A stretch of DNA of 64,000 bases. Origin: VAZQ01 sp963816745. GTDB lineage: Bacteria > Pseudomonadota > Alphaproteobacteria > Rhizobiales > Xanthobacteraceae. The stretch covers positions 744,001 to 808,000 of the forward strand of contig CAWFLQ010000001.1 of NCBI GenBank assembly GCA_963816745.1, given 5' to 3'. Made by a program: the position numbers and the translations under genes. Positions within the stretch are counted from its first letter, which is position 1. Every line of letters starts with the position of its first letter. This document shows, piece by piece, positions 42,848 through 54,977 of the stretch. The notes below the pieces were generated by a model, which saw nothing but the letters and a program-made list of their open reading frames with translations, made no database searches and was not told the origin of the DNA.

Positions 42848-45729
42848 TTACTGTCCCAGCCGTTCCAGCAGCGCCGGAACGTGGACCTGGTCGGCCTTGT
42901 AGTTGCCGGTGAGCGTGTACATGACGATGTTGACGCCGGCGCGGAACGCGAACTCGCGCTGGCGCGGCTCGGCGGAGACGAGCGGCAGCATGGCCTGGCC
43001 GTCCTGGCGCATCGCCCAGGCGCCGGCGAAATCGTTCGACGTGATGATGATCGACGACACGCCGTCGCCGGCGCGCGCCGGGCGGCTCGTCGGCTCCTCG
43101 TCGTTGTTCGCCGCGAGCGCCTCGACCCAGAGCTGGCCGGAGGAGAAGCGGCCGGGAAAGTCCTTCAACAGGTAGAACGTCTTGGTCAGCACATGGTCGC
43201 GCGGCACCGGCTCGAGTTCGGGAATGTCGAGCGAGGAGAGAATGTTGCGCAGCGCCTGCATGCCGGGGCCGCGGGTCGCGCCGCCGGGACCGGGCGGCGC
43301 CTCGACCGCGTCGCGGGTGTCGAACAGCACGGTGCCGCCCTGCTTCATGTAGGCGTCGATATGCTCGAGCGCCTCGCGCGACGGCTTGGCGCGCTCGCCA
43401 CCACCGGCCAGTAGATCAGCGGATAGAAGGCGAGCTCGTCGCGGGCGGGATCGAGCCCGATCGGCTCGCCGGCCTCGAGCGCGGTGCGCTGGGCGAGGAA
43501 CAGCGTGAGGCCCTGCAGCCCGGCCTTGCTGATGCGGTCGACCTCCGCATCGCCGGTGATGACGTAGGCGAGGCGGGTCTCGAGGGTGGACTTCAGGGAT
43601 TGCTCGTCGACGGCGCCTGGGCGCGGGGCGTGCCGCTTGGTCCGATGATCCGGTCTTGGGGACGTTGCGGCACCGGGCTCTGCGCGAAGGCCTGCGGTGC
43701 GCCGATGATCGCCGCACCGAGGACGAGCAGCGCGAGCGCTGCCGCCGCCGGCCGCCGCCGGCGCATGAGCAGCGCGATGCCGCCGGACAGCAGGAAGACG
43801 ATGAGCGCATCGAGCGCCAGCAGCGCGAGCGCGGCGAGCAGGATGGGCCCGCGCAGATCCTCCGGTTCGCTCATTCGATAGGCCTCCCGGCGTGCATTGA
43901 GTGCGGACACGTCGAGCGGCGCCAGGCGATCGGCTGGCGCCAGCGCGTTGACCGCCAGCAGTCCTTCCGGCGGACCATAGAAGCCGGGGGGATGATCGGC
44001 CGTGGCGCGTCCGGCGAAGCTCGCCGGCACCGGCCGTGCGGTCGTCGGCGGCGGTCCGAATATGCCGAAGCCGTCGAGCACGCGCGTCGGCGGCAATACT
44101 TCGCGCGCGGTTCGCGCGCTTGTGGCGGTGCCGTCGGCGGCCGCCGCGATCGAACCGGCAAAGGAGACGATTCGCTTGAGCATCTCGACGAATGTGCCCG
44201 ATAGCGGCAGGTCTGACCAGCGCGTATCGGCGGTGACGTGGAACAGGACGATGAGGCCCTTGCCGCGGCGCTGGGCGGTGACCAGCGGCGTGCCGTCGGC
44301 GAGCGTCGCCCAGGTGCGATCGGTCAGCGTCGGCGTCGGGCTCGGCCAGCACCTGGCGGCTCACGGTGACGTCGGTCGGCACCGTCATGCCGAAGAACGG
44401 GCTTTCGCGGCTGAAGGCGGCGAGCTGCTGCGGCTGCTCCCAGGACAGCGACGCCGCCGAGAATGCGCCCGCCGCGCCGCAGCTTCACCGGCACGAGGTC
44501 GTCGTCGCCGGCGGCGAGCCGCGGACCGGCGAAGCGCACCAGCACGCCGCCCTCCTCGATCCAGCGCGTGAGCTGATCGCGCGCCTCGGCGACATTGCCG
44601 ACGTCGGCGAGGATCAGCATCGGCAGGCGCTGCTCGATGAATTGGCCGACCGCCTGCGCCGGCGAGCCGCGATCGGCGAGCCGCACGTCGGCGAACGGTC
44701 CGAGCGCGCGGGTGAGGTAATAGGTCGAGGCCAGCAGCGGCTGCGCGGTGTCGGCGGTCGAGCCGGTGATCACGCCGATCGAGCGCCGGCGCCAGCGCTT
44801 GTCGAGCAGCTGCACCGCGCCGGCCGAGCGCTCGGCCGCGATCTCGAGCCGCGCGATGTCGTTGCGGATCTCGACCGGCAGCGTGAGCTCGGCCTCGGTC
44901 TCGCGCTCGCCGTCCTTGAAGGTGAAGGCGGCGTCGCCGAGCGGCAGGCCCTTGAGATCGAGCGCGCGCACGGTGCCGGTCTCGGTGCCGCCGCCGGTCG
45001 GCGCGCAGGATCTTCACGGTGAGCGCGCCGGCGGCGTTGTCGGCGCTCGACGAGCGCGCGGGCGCCGGCGAGGCCGCCCTCGACCACGGTGATGGGCCGT
45101 TGCTCGACGAGCCGGCCCAGCGCCGCGACGAATTCGCTGCCGCCGCCGAGATCGACGCCGTCGGTGAGCCAGACCAGCTCGACGTCGGGCGTGGCGGTGA
45201 GGAACCGGCCGAGCGTCGGCAGCGTGTCGGCGCGTTCGACCGCGTGCGGCTTCGGCTTGATCTGCTTGAGGCGCACGCGCGCCGCGGCCGGGGTCTCGAA
45301 CGAGATGTCGCGGGTCGGCTCCGACAGCGGGATCAGCGCGACGCCGCGATTGTCGGCCTCCGCGCGCGCGATCAGGTCCTCGGCGGTGCGCATGCGCACG
45401 TCCCAGGTTCCGGCGGCGGGAAAGCCGTCGTCGATCAGAAGCGCAAGCGGCGCCTTGGCGGTCGAGGTCGCGACCGGCGGATTCCACAGCGGGCCGGCGG
45501 CGGCGATGATGACCAGCGCGGCGAGCGTCAGCCGCAGCAGCGTGAGCCACCACGGCGTGCGCTGCGGCGTCTCCTCCTTCGGCGCGATGTCGAACAGCAG
45601 CCGCGTCGGCGGGAAATCGATGCGCCGCGGCTGCGGCGGAATGAGCCGCAGCAGCCACCACAGCACCGGCAGGCTGAGCAGCCCGAGCAGCACCAGCGGC
45701 TGCGCGAAGCCGAGCGGGAGGCCCATCAT
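42848..45729 (-). CDS. BatA/DUF4159 domain membrane protein of the moxR operon (about six frame breaks)
   Basis: About 950 residues. The N-terminal BatA domain is clear (FAQPLVLLGLLSLPVLWWLL, RIDFPPTRLLFDI, LLRLTLAALVIIAAAGP), then a vWA-like part (PLALLIDDG, VWLTDGVD), a central glutaminase-like region (LILADVGNVAEARDQL), a membrane helix pair (ILLAALALLALDALIVFLLSGG) and the C-terminal DUF4159 (FYPLIYWPV, MKQGGTVLFDTRDAVEAPP). Breaks fall near 45045, 45005, 44480, 44345, 43610 and 43400; most add one base. Large proteins like this are typical third members of moxR operons in Rhizobiales. Confidence 0.83.
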
Positions 45730-45765
45730 GCGTGCCTCCCGACTGCCATCGCGCGCGGCGGCCGC

Positions 45766-46682
45766 TCACCACGGCGCCCGGCGGCGGCGCGCCCAGCGCG
45801 CATGCAGCGCCAGCAACAGCTCGGTCGCCGGGCGGTCGGTGCGGTGGATGGCGAAGCTCCAGCCGAGCTTGTCGGTCTCGGCCCGGATCGCGGCGCGATG
45901 GTTGCGCGACCCGCGTCTCGTATTCGCTCTTCCAGGCCTCGGCGCGGCCGGCGGTGATGGAGCCGGCGCCTTCCGGCTCGATGAACTCGACGCGGCCGGA
46001 ATAGGGGAAGGTCTCTTCCGCCGGATCGACGATCTGCACGGTGTGGCCATGGGCGCCGGTCGCCGACAGCTGCGCAAGAGTCTTGCGCACCTCCGCCATC
46101 GGGCTCCAGAAATCCGACACCACCACGATCTCGGCGAGCGCCGACGGCGCGAAGGTCGGCGGCAGGCTCGGCCGCTCGGTTACGTCATGCACGATGGCGT
46201 TCGCCATCTTGTCCAGCACGTTGCGGCTGCCGGTCGGCCGCATCAGGCCCGGCATGCCGACGCGCTCGCCGGCCTGCACCAGCACTTCGGCAAGCGCGAA
46301 GGCGACGACCAGGCAGCGATCGAGCTTGGATGTCCTGCGCAAGGTTCGAGGTGAACACCATCGAGGGCGAGCGATCCGGCCACAGCCAGACCGTATGCGC
46401 CGCCTCCCATTCCTGCTCGCGCACGTAGAGATGCTCGTCGCGCGCGGAGCGGCGCCAGTCGACCCGGCGCGCCGGCTCGCCCGACAGAAAGCGCCGGTAC
46501 TGCCAGAAATTCTCGCCGGGCCCGGCGCGCTTGCGGCCGTGCAGCCCGTGGATGACGGTCGCGGCGATGCGGCGCGCCTCGAGGATGAGGCGCGGCATGC
46601 TTTCCGCGAGCGTGCGAGCTTCGCCGCTCGCGTGCTGCGTTGCCTTGACCTCGTGCTTTTCGGCGCGTCGCGGGGCCGCCAT
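45766..46682 (-). CDS. DUF58 domain protein (two frame breaks)
   Basis: About 305 residues. RKRAGPGENFWQYRRFLSGEPARRVDWRRSARDEHLYVREQEWE is the hallmark R.D.R.Y-W-type motif of DUF58; the second half is vWA-like (EIVVVSDFWSPM, HGHTVQIVDPAEETFPYSGRVEF). One extra base each near 46335 and 45905. It lies between moxR (3-base gap) and the BatA/DUF4159 gene, the standard order; DUF58 proteins are proposed substrates or partners of MoxR ATPases. Confidence 0.88.
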
Positions 46683-46685
46683 CGA

Positions 46686-47695
<1,010 letters not shown>

Positions 47696-48274
47696 GACGT
47701 CGCTCCTTGTTATCGAGGTGTAATCCGGGCCTGTTAGAGACCGGCCGCAAGTTCCGGGCCGGTTCCACGGCCTCTGACCCTGGCCGCCGGTTTGACCAAA
47801 AAACGTGCAACATTCGGGCCAAGATTGCACGCACGAGAGCTGCGGCGCGGGGTCCGGACCTCCGAATCCCCTCAACTGCCTGGAGATTACGCTATTTTTC
47901 ACGGGGTGCGATCCTGCCTCCATGCAGGTCTGCCACGATCGCCCCGACCCGGCCGTGGTGAAAGGTCCGTGAACGCTTGATCTATAGTGCTTTTCCGCCG
48001 GGCCAAGGGCGCCTGAGGGCGTTCGAGGGCGGCGTAAGCCTGCCTGGGCGGCAGTGGATAAGCTTGCCTTGCGATCACGATCGCGGGGAAAACAGCCGGT
48101 CACCTGCATAGAGTTCCAGGCAAACCATGGCGAAGGAAGGGCGGCGAATCTGCCCTAGCCGGTCGTGCCGGGGCCGCGCCGGTTGGGTGCAAGTGCAGCC
48201 GCGGTGGGCAAAGTCGTAACCACCACCTGCGATAATGCCTGGACGGGTCTGCGCGTGGTCTGGAGTTTACGCCT
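47696..48274. other. Intergenic region between divergent moxR and kup
   Basis: 579 bases without a supported gene. It must contain the two divergent promoters. TTGATC with TATAGT (47978-47990) is the only promoter-like pair I can point to and it is weak. Short GC-rich inverted segments are present but none is strong enough to call. Confidence 0.4.
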
Positions 48275-50235
48275 GTGGATGCTGTCAGCAGCGGCGCCGC
48301 GTCCACATTGCCCGCCACGGGCTCGTCGTCGTCTCCGATCGGCGCCGATCAGCGCGATCTTGCGCGCCGCCCCGACAGTACCCGGCTTCTCGCGCTGACC
48401 GCCCTCGGTGTCGTGTTCGGCGATATCGGCACGAGCCCGCTCTACACGTTCTCGGTCGCGCTCGGCGCCGTCGGCCAGGGGCCGCCGGCGGCTGCCGACG
48501 TCCTCGGCATCGTCTCGCTGATCCTCTGGGCGCTGCTGGTGATGGTGTCGCTCAAATACGTCGTGTTCGTTCTGCGCGCCGACAATGATGGCGAAGGCGG
48601 AATCCTGGCGCTGTTGTCGCTGGTGGCGCCGACCGTCTCGCCAATGGCGGCAGATTTTCGATCCTGGTCCTGCTCGGCGTCATGGGCGCGGCGCTGCTCT
48701 ACGGCGACGGCGTCATCACGCCGGCGATCTCCGTGCTGTCGGCGATGGAGGGGCTGAAGCTCGTTACGCCCGCCTTCGCGGACTTCGTGCTGCCGGTGAC
48801 GCTCGCGATTCTGATCGGGCTGTTCGCGATCCAGCGGCGCGGAACCGCGACCATCGGCCGGTTGTTCGGCCCGGTCATGGTCGTCTGGTTCGTGGTCATC
48901 GGCGTCCTCGGCTTCGTCAACATCTGGGCGGCGCCGGCAATTCTCGAGGCGCTCGATCCGGCGCTAGGCGGTGCGATTCATGGCGACGAATCCGCTACTC
49001 GCATTCACGGTGATGGGCGCCGTGTTCCTCGCGCTGACCGGCGGCGAAGCGCTCTACGCCGACATGGGTCATGTCGGCCCGTCCGCCATCCGTCGCGCCT
49101 GGTTCGGCCTGGTGCTGCCGGCGCTGCTGCTGAACTATTTCGGCCAGGGCGCGCTCGTGCTCGCCGACCCGACGGCGATCGACAGTCCGTTCTACAAATT
49201 GGCGCCGGGCTGGGCGCTCATTCCCATGGTGGTATTGGCGGCGCTGGCGACCATCATCGCCTCGCAGGCGCTGATCTCCGGCGTCTTTTCGCTCACCCGG
49301 CAGGCGATCCAGATGGGGCTTTGCCCGCGCATGCGGATCGTGCCGACGTCGCACAAGGAAGCGGGCCAGATCTACGTGCCGACCGCCAATTGGCTGCTGA
49401 TGGCGGGCACGCTCTTGGTCGTCGTGATGTTCAAGACCTCGAACAACCTGGCCGGCGCCTACGGCATCGCGGTGTCGGGGACCATGCTGATCACCACGAT
49501 CCTGCTCTATCGTGTCGCGATCACGCATTGGAAGTGGTCGCCCGCGCTGGCGATCCCGGTCATCGCCGGCTTCGGGGTCATCGACTTGACCTTCGTCGCC
49601 TCCAATTCCTTGAAGATCATCGATGGCGGCTGGTTCTCGCTCACCACCGCCGGCGTGATCCTGGTGCTGATGCTGTCCTGGCACCGGGGCTCGTTCGAGG
49701 TGCGGCGCCGGCTGCAGGAGATGTCGATGCCGCTCGACCAGTTCGTCGACAATATCGACACGATGGTGGTGGCGCGCACGCCCGGCGTGGGCGTGTGGCT
49801 GACGAAAGTGGAGCACGGCGCCTCGCCGGTGCATGTTGCACCACGTCAAGAACAACTGCGTGATGCACCGGACCGTGATCCTGTTGACCGTGGTCTCGGA
49901 CCGTCGCCCGCGGGTCCCGTTCACGGAGCGCCTTGCGATCGAGAAGCTCGGCCACGGTTTCCATCGCATCCAGTTGCGGCTCGGCTTCATGCAGACGCCG
50001 GACATTCCTCGGGCGCTCGAGAACGCACGATCGCACGGCCTCGATATCGCGCTCGATGACGTGCACTACTACGTCGCCCATGAATACGTCGTCCGCCGCG
50101 GAAAAGGATTCGGCGATGTGGACGGAGTCATTCGCGATCTTCGCGTTCCTTACCCGCATTGCGAGCCGGGCCCCCGACTTTTTCAAGATCCCGCTCGAGG
50201 GCCGGTCCGAGGTGGGCTTCCGCGTCGAGATTTGA
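48275..50235 (+). CDS. kup: Low-affinity potassium transporter Kup (four frame breaks)
   Basis: About 650 residues across five segments. Family signatures are LGVVFGDIGTSPLYTFSVAL, LKYVVFVLRADNDGEGGILALLSL, GVMGAALLYGDGVITPAISVLSA, GAVFLALTGGEALYADMGH, SGVFSLTRQAIQMGLCPRM and the cytoplasmic end LTRIASRAPDFFKIPLEGRSEVGF. Twelve helices are expected and visible. Kup imports K+ with protons. Breaks are near 48655 (one base missing), 48965, 49830 and 50115 (one base extra each). The start is GTG 48275 with GGAG upstream; an earlier start cannot be excluded. Confidence 0.9.
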
Positions 50236-50268
50236 ACGTTGCCCGCTACTGCTCTAAAATCCGGTCCC

Positions 50269-50875
50269 ATGACGCAAGAAACGAAGCAAGCGGCAGGGCA
50301 GGGCCTCGACGCCATCGCGGGCGTCGCGCGCGAGGCGTCGCGCAAGGGGCCGCCGCCGGTGCATCTGTGGAATCCGCCATTCTGCGGCGACCTCGACATG
50401 CGCATCGCCGTCGGACGGCACCTGGTTCTATCTCAAGACCCCGATCGGGCGGGCGGCGCTGGTGAAGCTGTTCGCCTCGGTGCTCAAGCGGGAAGGGGAC
50501 AAGTACTTCCTGGTCACTCCGGTCGAGAAATGCGGGATCATCGTCGACGACGCGCCGTTCCTCGCGGTCGAGCTCGCGGTGGAGGCAGATGGCAAGCGCG
50601 ACCAGGTGCTGCACTTCCGCACCAATGTCGACGACTGGGTGGCCTGCGGGCCCGAGCACGCGCTGCGCTTCGAGCCCGAGCCGGAGACCGGCGGGCTCAA
50701 GCCCTATCTGCATGTGCGGCGCGATCTCTGGGCGAAGGTGACGCGCGCGCTGTTCTACGACCTGGTCGAGCTCGGCGAGGAGCGCGACGTCGGCGGCGAG
50801 CGCATGTTCGGCGTCGCGTCGGCGGGCGAGTTCTTCGCCATGGCGCCGGCCGAGAGCTTGAAGGACCTCGTCTGA
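50269..50875 (+). CDS. DUF1285 family protein (one frame break)
   Basis: About 201 residues. PPVHLWNPPFCGDLDMRI, WFYLKTPIGRAALVKLFASVL, YFLVTPVEKCGIIVDDAPFLAV and PYLHVRRDLWAKVTRALFYDLVE match the DUF1285 family, widespread in Rhizobiales and of unknown function. One base extra near 50415. The stop overlaps the start of the CoA pyrophosphatase gene (TGATG), as usual for this neighbourhood: DUF1285, NUDIX, DUF6111 and cca genes often lie in one operon. Confidence 0.85.
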
Positions 50876-51542
50876 TGGACGTGGCGATTCCGACCGACGA
50901 GACGGTGCCGAGCCATGATTTCTTCCTGCGCGCCCGCGCACGGCTGACGCTCGACGTGCCCGCCGCGCTCAACGACCACACTGCGGAGGGCAAGCGCGGC
51001 GACCTCGATCTCGATCCCGACGATCTGGGAGCGCGCCGGCGTCAAGGCGACGCGGCCGGCGGCGGTGCTCATTCCGGTCGTCGACCGCCCCGAGCCGACG
51101 GTGCTGCTCACGCTGCGCACGGAGCTGCCGAGCCATCCCGGGCAGATCGCCTTTCCCGGCGGCAAGATCGACGCCGGTGACGCCACGCCGGCTGCGGCGG
51201 CGCTGCGCGAGGCCGAGGAGGAGATCGGGCTCGTGCACGACCTGATCGAGCCGATCGGCTATCTCGACCTCTATCTCACCTTCTCCGGCTTTCGCATCCT
51301 GCCGACGCTTGCGCGCGTGCGGCCCGGACTACGAGCTGGTGCTCAACGAGCGCGAGGTCGCCGATGCCTTCGAGGTGCCGCTCGCCTTCCTGATGGACGT
51401 GCAGAACCACGCGCTGCACAGCCGCGACTGGAAGGGCATCCAGCGCAAGTACTACGCCATGCCGTTCGGCGAGCGTTACATCTGGGGCGTGACCGCGGGG
51501 ATTTTGCGGAATTTGTACGAGCGGATTTACCAGCCGGCGTAG
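50875..51542 (+). CDS. CoA pyrophosphatase, NUDIX family (two frame breaks)
   Basis: About 220 residues. The NUDIX box GGKIDAGDATPAAAALREAEEEIGL is complete, and the preceding LTLRTELPSHPGQIAFPGG is the CoA-binding signature of the CoAse (YeaB/NudL) subfamily, which splits CoA into 3',5'-ADP and phosphopantetheine. One-base insertions near 51030 and 51325. It overlaps the DUF1285 stop and is followed by DUF6111 and cca. Confidence 0.87.
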
Positions 51543-51669
51543 CGCTATCATCGCTCGAACGAGCATCCGAAAGCCGCGACGAATGACCCCGCTACATTTG
51601 CGACGGGACAGCGGGTATCCTGCCCAAGCTTCGCTCACGATTCCGTTCCAGGATGAGGAAACCGACCGC

Positions 51670-51934
51670 ATGATCCGCCCCGTCCTCACCGAGCTGGCTC
51701 TGTTCCTGGCGCCGTTCGCGTCTACGCGCTTTTTCTGTGGGCGACGCGCGCCGGCGTGCTCGATCCGGAATCCTGGCCGCTGTCGCGCGATCGCCTGGCT
51801 GCTGATCGCGGCGCTGCGTTCTGATGATCGGCAGCTTCGTCGTGCTCGCGCACTGGGGCGGCGCGCCGCCGGGCTCGACCTATGTTCCGGCCCACATCGA
51901 GAACGGCAAGTTCGTGCCGGGGGAGACGAAGTGA
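51670..51934 (+). CDS. DUF6111 family small membrane protein (frame breaks)
   Basis: About 88 residues. An N-terminal helix (MIRPVLTELALFLAPF then VYALFLWATRAGVLDPESWPLSR), a second helix (IAWLLIAALVLMIGSFVVLAHWG) and the tail GGAPPGSTYVPAHIENGKFVPGE are the DUF6111 layout known from Rhizobiales operons with cca. At least three frame breaks are needed to join the parts (near 51718, 51790 and 51823). The stop overlaps the GTG start of cca (GTGA). Confidence 0.75.
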
Positions 51935-53181
51935 CGCAGGCGCCGCGCCGCCTCGATGCCGCCGTGGCTGCAGAGAGCCGCCGCTCGCGCGATCTGCTGG
52001 CGGTGCTCGACCGCGACGGCGAGGAGGCGCGCGTGGTCGGCGGCGCGGTGCGCAATGCGCTGCTCGGCGAGCCGATCGGCGATATCGACATCGCCACCAC
52101 GGCCGTGCCGGACGAGGTGATCCGCCGGGTCGAGGCCGCCGGCTTCAAGCCGGTGCCGACCGGCATCGAGCACGGCACCGATCACGGTCGTCGCCGCCGG
52201 GCGGCCGTTCGAGGTGACCACCCTGCGCGAGGACGTCGAGACCTTCGGCCGCCACGCCAAGGTGGCGTTCGGCCGCGACTGGAAGCGCGACGCCGAGCGC
52301 CGCGATTTCACCATGAACGCGCTGTCGGCGTCGCGCGACGGCACCGTCCACGACTATGTCGGCGGGCTCGCCGACATCGCGGCGCGGCGCGTGCGCTTCA
52401 TCGGCGATGCGGCCACGCGCATCGCCGAGGATTATCTGCGCATCCTGCGGTTCTTCCGCTTCCACGCCGCCTACGGACGAGGGCCCGCCCGACGCGGACG
52501 GGCGTCGCCGCCTGCATCGCGGCGCGCGCCGGTCTCGACCAGCTGTCGCGCGAGCGCGTCCGCATGGAGCTGCTCAAGCTGCTGGTCGCCAGGCACGCGG
52601 TGCCGTCGCTCGCGGTGATGACGGAGGCGGGATTGCTCGGAGCAGGTGCTCGGCGGCGTGCCGCTGCTCGCGAGCTTCGCCAACATGATCAAGCTCGAGG
52701 CAGCGCTCGGCGCTTGCGCCCGATGCGGTGCGCCGGCTCGGCGCGCTCGCGGTCGCCGTGGTCGAGGATGCCGAGCGCCTGCGCGAGCGCCTGCGGCTCG
52801 CCAATGCGGAGTACGAGCGCCTGGCGTCGATGGCGGACGCGCTGGTGGCGGATTTCATCGGCCATGGGCGAGCCGGGCGGGCGCGCCGCTGCTCTATCGG
52901 CTCGGGCCGGACGTACTTCACCGATCGCGTGCTGCTCGCCTGGACGCGCTCGCCGCAAGGCGCGGCGGACAATCCCTGGCGCGCGCTCGCGACGCTTGCC
53001 GGAGCGCTGGACCGCGCCCGTCTTCCCGCTCAAGGCCGCGGATTTCATCGCCCGCGGCGTGCCGAAGGGACCGCCGGCTCGGCGCCGCGTTGCGGGCGGC
53101 CGAGGAGGCTTGGATCGCGGCCGACTTTCCGGCCGATGCGGCGCGCTCGCGGCGATCGCCGATGCGGCGGCGCGGCATTGA
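51931..53181 (+). CDS. cca: CCA tRNA nucleotidyltransferase (about ten frame breaks)
   Basis: About 415 residues if all segments are joined. The nucleotidyltransferase core is clear: EARVVGGAVRNALLGEPIGDIDIATTAVPDEV (GG and DxD), VETFGRHAKVAFGRDWKRDAERRDFTMNALS, DYLRILRFFRFHAAYG, then the tRNA-binding head and body (LSRERVRMELLKLL, LAVAVVEDAERLRERLRLAN). It adds or repairs the 3' CCA of tRNA and is essential, so the breaks are almost certainly sequence errors. All but the last add one base. Starts at GTG 51931, overlapping DUF6111. Confidence 0.87.
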   Translation: MTQAPRRLDAAVAAESRRSRDLLAVLDRDGEEARVVGGAVRNALLGEPIGDIDIATTAVPDEVIRRVEAAGFKPVPTGIEHGTDHGRRRRAAVRGDHPARGRRDLRPPRQGGVRPRLEARRRAPRFHHERAVGVARRHRPRLCRRARRHRGAARALHRRCGHAHRRGLSAHPAVLPLPRRLRTRARPTRTGVAACIAARAGLDQLSRERVRMELLKLLVARHAVPSLAVMTEAGLLGAGARRRAAARELRQHDQARGSARRLRPMRCAGSARSRSPWSRMPSACASACGSPMRSTSAWRRWRTRWWRISSAMGEPGGRAAALSARAGRTSPIACCSPGRARRKARRTIPGARSRRLPERWTAPVFPLKAADFIARGVPKGPPARRRVAGGRGGLDRGRLSGRCGALAAIADAAARH

Positions 53182-53274
53182 ATTAATCATGCCGACCACA
53201 CGCGTTGCCCCGGGCGGAACACGACTCGCTCTGCGGGCCATTCCGCACTACATTGCGGGATGTGAGAGCCGCGC

Positions 53275-53525
53275 ATGAGCACCGCCCGCCGCCCCGCCGA
53301 TATTGCCCGCCGTTCCGCGCAAGCGCTGGCCGGTCGCACCGTCGCGCGCGACAGCTTCCGGCGCGAGACCTTCGCGCTGCCGCGCGAGGCCGCGCGCGAC
53401 AAGGCGCGCGAGATGTTCCGCCGCTTTCCCAAGGCGGCCTACATGACCGAGATCGAAGTCCTGGCGCGTAGCTGCCGGGCGACCGCATCGAGTTCACCAT
53501 GCGGCGGCTGCCGAGCGCGGATTGA
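53275..53525 (+). CDS. Small conserved hypothetical protein (frame breaks near its end)
   Basis: About 82 residues: STARRPADIARRSAQALAG, FRRETFALPREAARDKAREMF and RFPKAAYMTEIE, then, after two one-base insertions near 53460 and 53473, LPGDRIEFTMRRLPSAD. Basic and helical; no motif identifies a function. It is 93 bases after cca on the same strand. Confidence 0.5.
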
Positions 53526-53617
53526 CGCCGGCAATCGTGATTACTGCTGACGCGGCCTTGAATGCCCGTGAAGCCGGACGATAGTAGGCAGAACCGAAAC
53601 GGACACAGGGCTCGGCT

Positions 53618-54164
53618 ATGACCAGATTCTGGCGCGGCATTGCGATCTTCCTGCTCGGCGGCATTCTCGGCACCGGCTTCGGTGTCGCGCTCGGCTTCTT
53701 CTTCTTTCCGTACGTCTTTCCGCCGCCGCCCGCGGCCGAGCAACTGACCGAGGCCGACCGCGCCAAGCTCGTCGCCACCGGCACCTTCATCCACGCCAAT
53801 CCGTCCGACCCCGTGCATTGGGGCAGGGGCAAGGTCAGCGTCTACGAGCGCGCGGTGTTCCTCGAGCCCGATTTCGAGGTCGGCCCGGGCCCGGCCTTCC
53901 ACGTGCTGCTGGTGCCGAAGGACAGGCATCCGCAGCTCGGCCGACGTGAAGGACCTGATGTATGTCGATCTCGGGGGCTTGCGCGCGTTCAAGGGCAGCC
54001 AGCGCTATCCGATTCCCGCCGGCGTCAAGCTCGCGGACTATCCGAGCGTGATCATCTGGTGCGAACGCTTCAGCGTGCTGATCTCGCCGGCGGATCTGAC
54101 GGTCGGCGGCGGCGGCTCGGTAGCCGTGGCTGACCGGCGCGGCGAGGCTTCGGGTTTGGTGTAA
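53618..54164 (+). CDS. DM13-domain protein, membrane-anchored (one frame break)
   Basis: About 180 residues. One N-terminal helix (IAIFLLGGILGTGFGVALGFFFFPYVF) anchors a periplasmic DM13 domain: LVATGTFIHANPSDPVHWGRGKVSVY, VFLEPDFEVGPGPAFHVLLVPK, YVDLGGLRAFKGSQRYPIPAGV and IIWCERFSVLISPADL with the single conserved Cys. DM13 domains are proposed to carry redox groups. One extra base near 53940. The exact end is uncertain because the tail after ISPADL is low complexity. Confidence 0.8.
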
Positions 54165-54175
54165 GACTGCACCCG

Positions 54176-54946
54176 ATGCTCGAATCGATCCTCTCCGCTT
54201 TTGCCGATCTTTCGCTCGACCGAGCTCGTGCTCATCGCCGGCATGGCGCTCATCGCCTCGGTGATCGGCGGAGTCGCGGGCTACGGCACCGGCGCGCTGA
54301 TGCCGCTGGTGCTGGTGCCGATCGTCGGGGCCGGAGCCGGTCGTGCCGATCATCGCGATCTCGGCGCTGTTCACCAATTCCAGCCGGGCGGCGGCGTTCC
54401 GCCATCTCGTCGACCGGCGCCGCGCGCTGATCGTGCTCGCCGCGGCGGTGCCGACCTGCGTCGCTCGGCGCCTGGGGCTACACCATGCTCACCGGCAAGG
54501 GCGCGCTGATCGTGATCGGCGGAATGCTGATCGCGAGCGTGCCGCTGCGCCGGCTGATGCGGCGGCACGGGCTCGCGCTCTCCGACCGCGGGCTCGCGGC
54601 GGCGGCGTTCGGCTGGGGGCCGCTCGCCGGCGGCACGGTCGGCGCCGGCATTATGCTGCTCTCGCTGCTGATGGCGGCCGGACTTGAAGGCGCCGCCGTG
54701 ATCGCGACCGATGCGGTCATCTCGATCGGCATCGGGCTCACCAAGCTCGCGGTGTTCGGGTTCGCCGGCGCGGTGACGCGAAGGTGATCGCGATCGCGCT
54801 GCTGATCGGCTGCGTGGCATTTCCCGGCGCCTTTCTCGCCAAGGCGCTGGTCGTCGCGCCTGCCGGTTCACGTCCACACCGCGATCCTCGACGCGGTCGT
54901 GGCCGGCGGCGGCGCTGTCATGATCTTCCACGCGTTCGCGCGATAA
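54176..54946 (+). CDS. TauE/SafE-family sulfite exporter-like membrane protein (frame breaks)
   Basis: About 255 residues with eight expected helices; ELVLIAGMALIASVIGGVAGYGTGALMPLVLVPIVG and PIIAISALFTNSSRAAAFRHLVDRRRAL are the family repeats. Breaks near 54220, 54330, 54470, 54780 and 54865, four adding and one losing a base. TauE/SafE proteins move sulfite, sulfoacetate or other small anions. It follows the DM13 gene by 11 bases. Confidence 0.83.
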
Positions 54947-54977
54947 GCGGCTCAAGATCGCTCCAGCGCCTGCCAGC

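Noticed and set aside
47696..48274. Non-coding RNA between moxR and kup
   Set aside because: No conserved fold, terminator or tRNA-like arms could be recognised.
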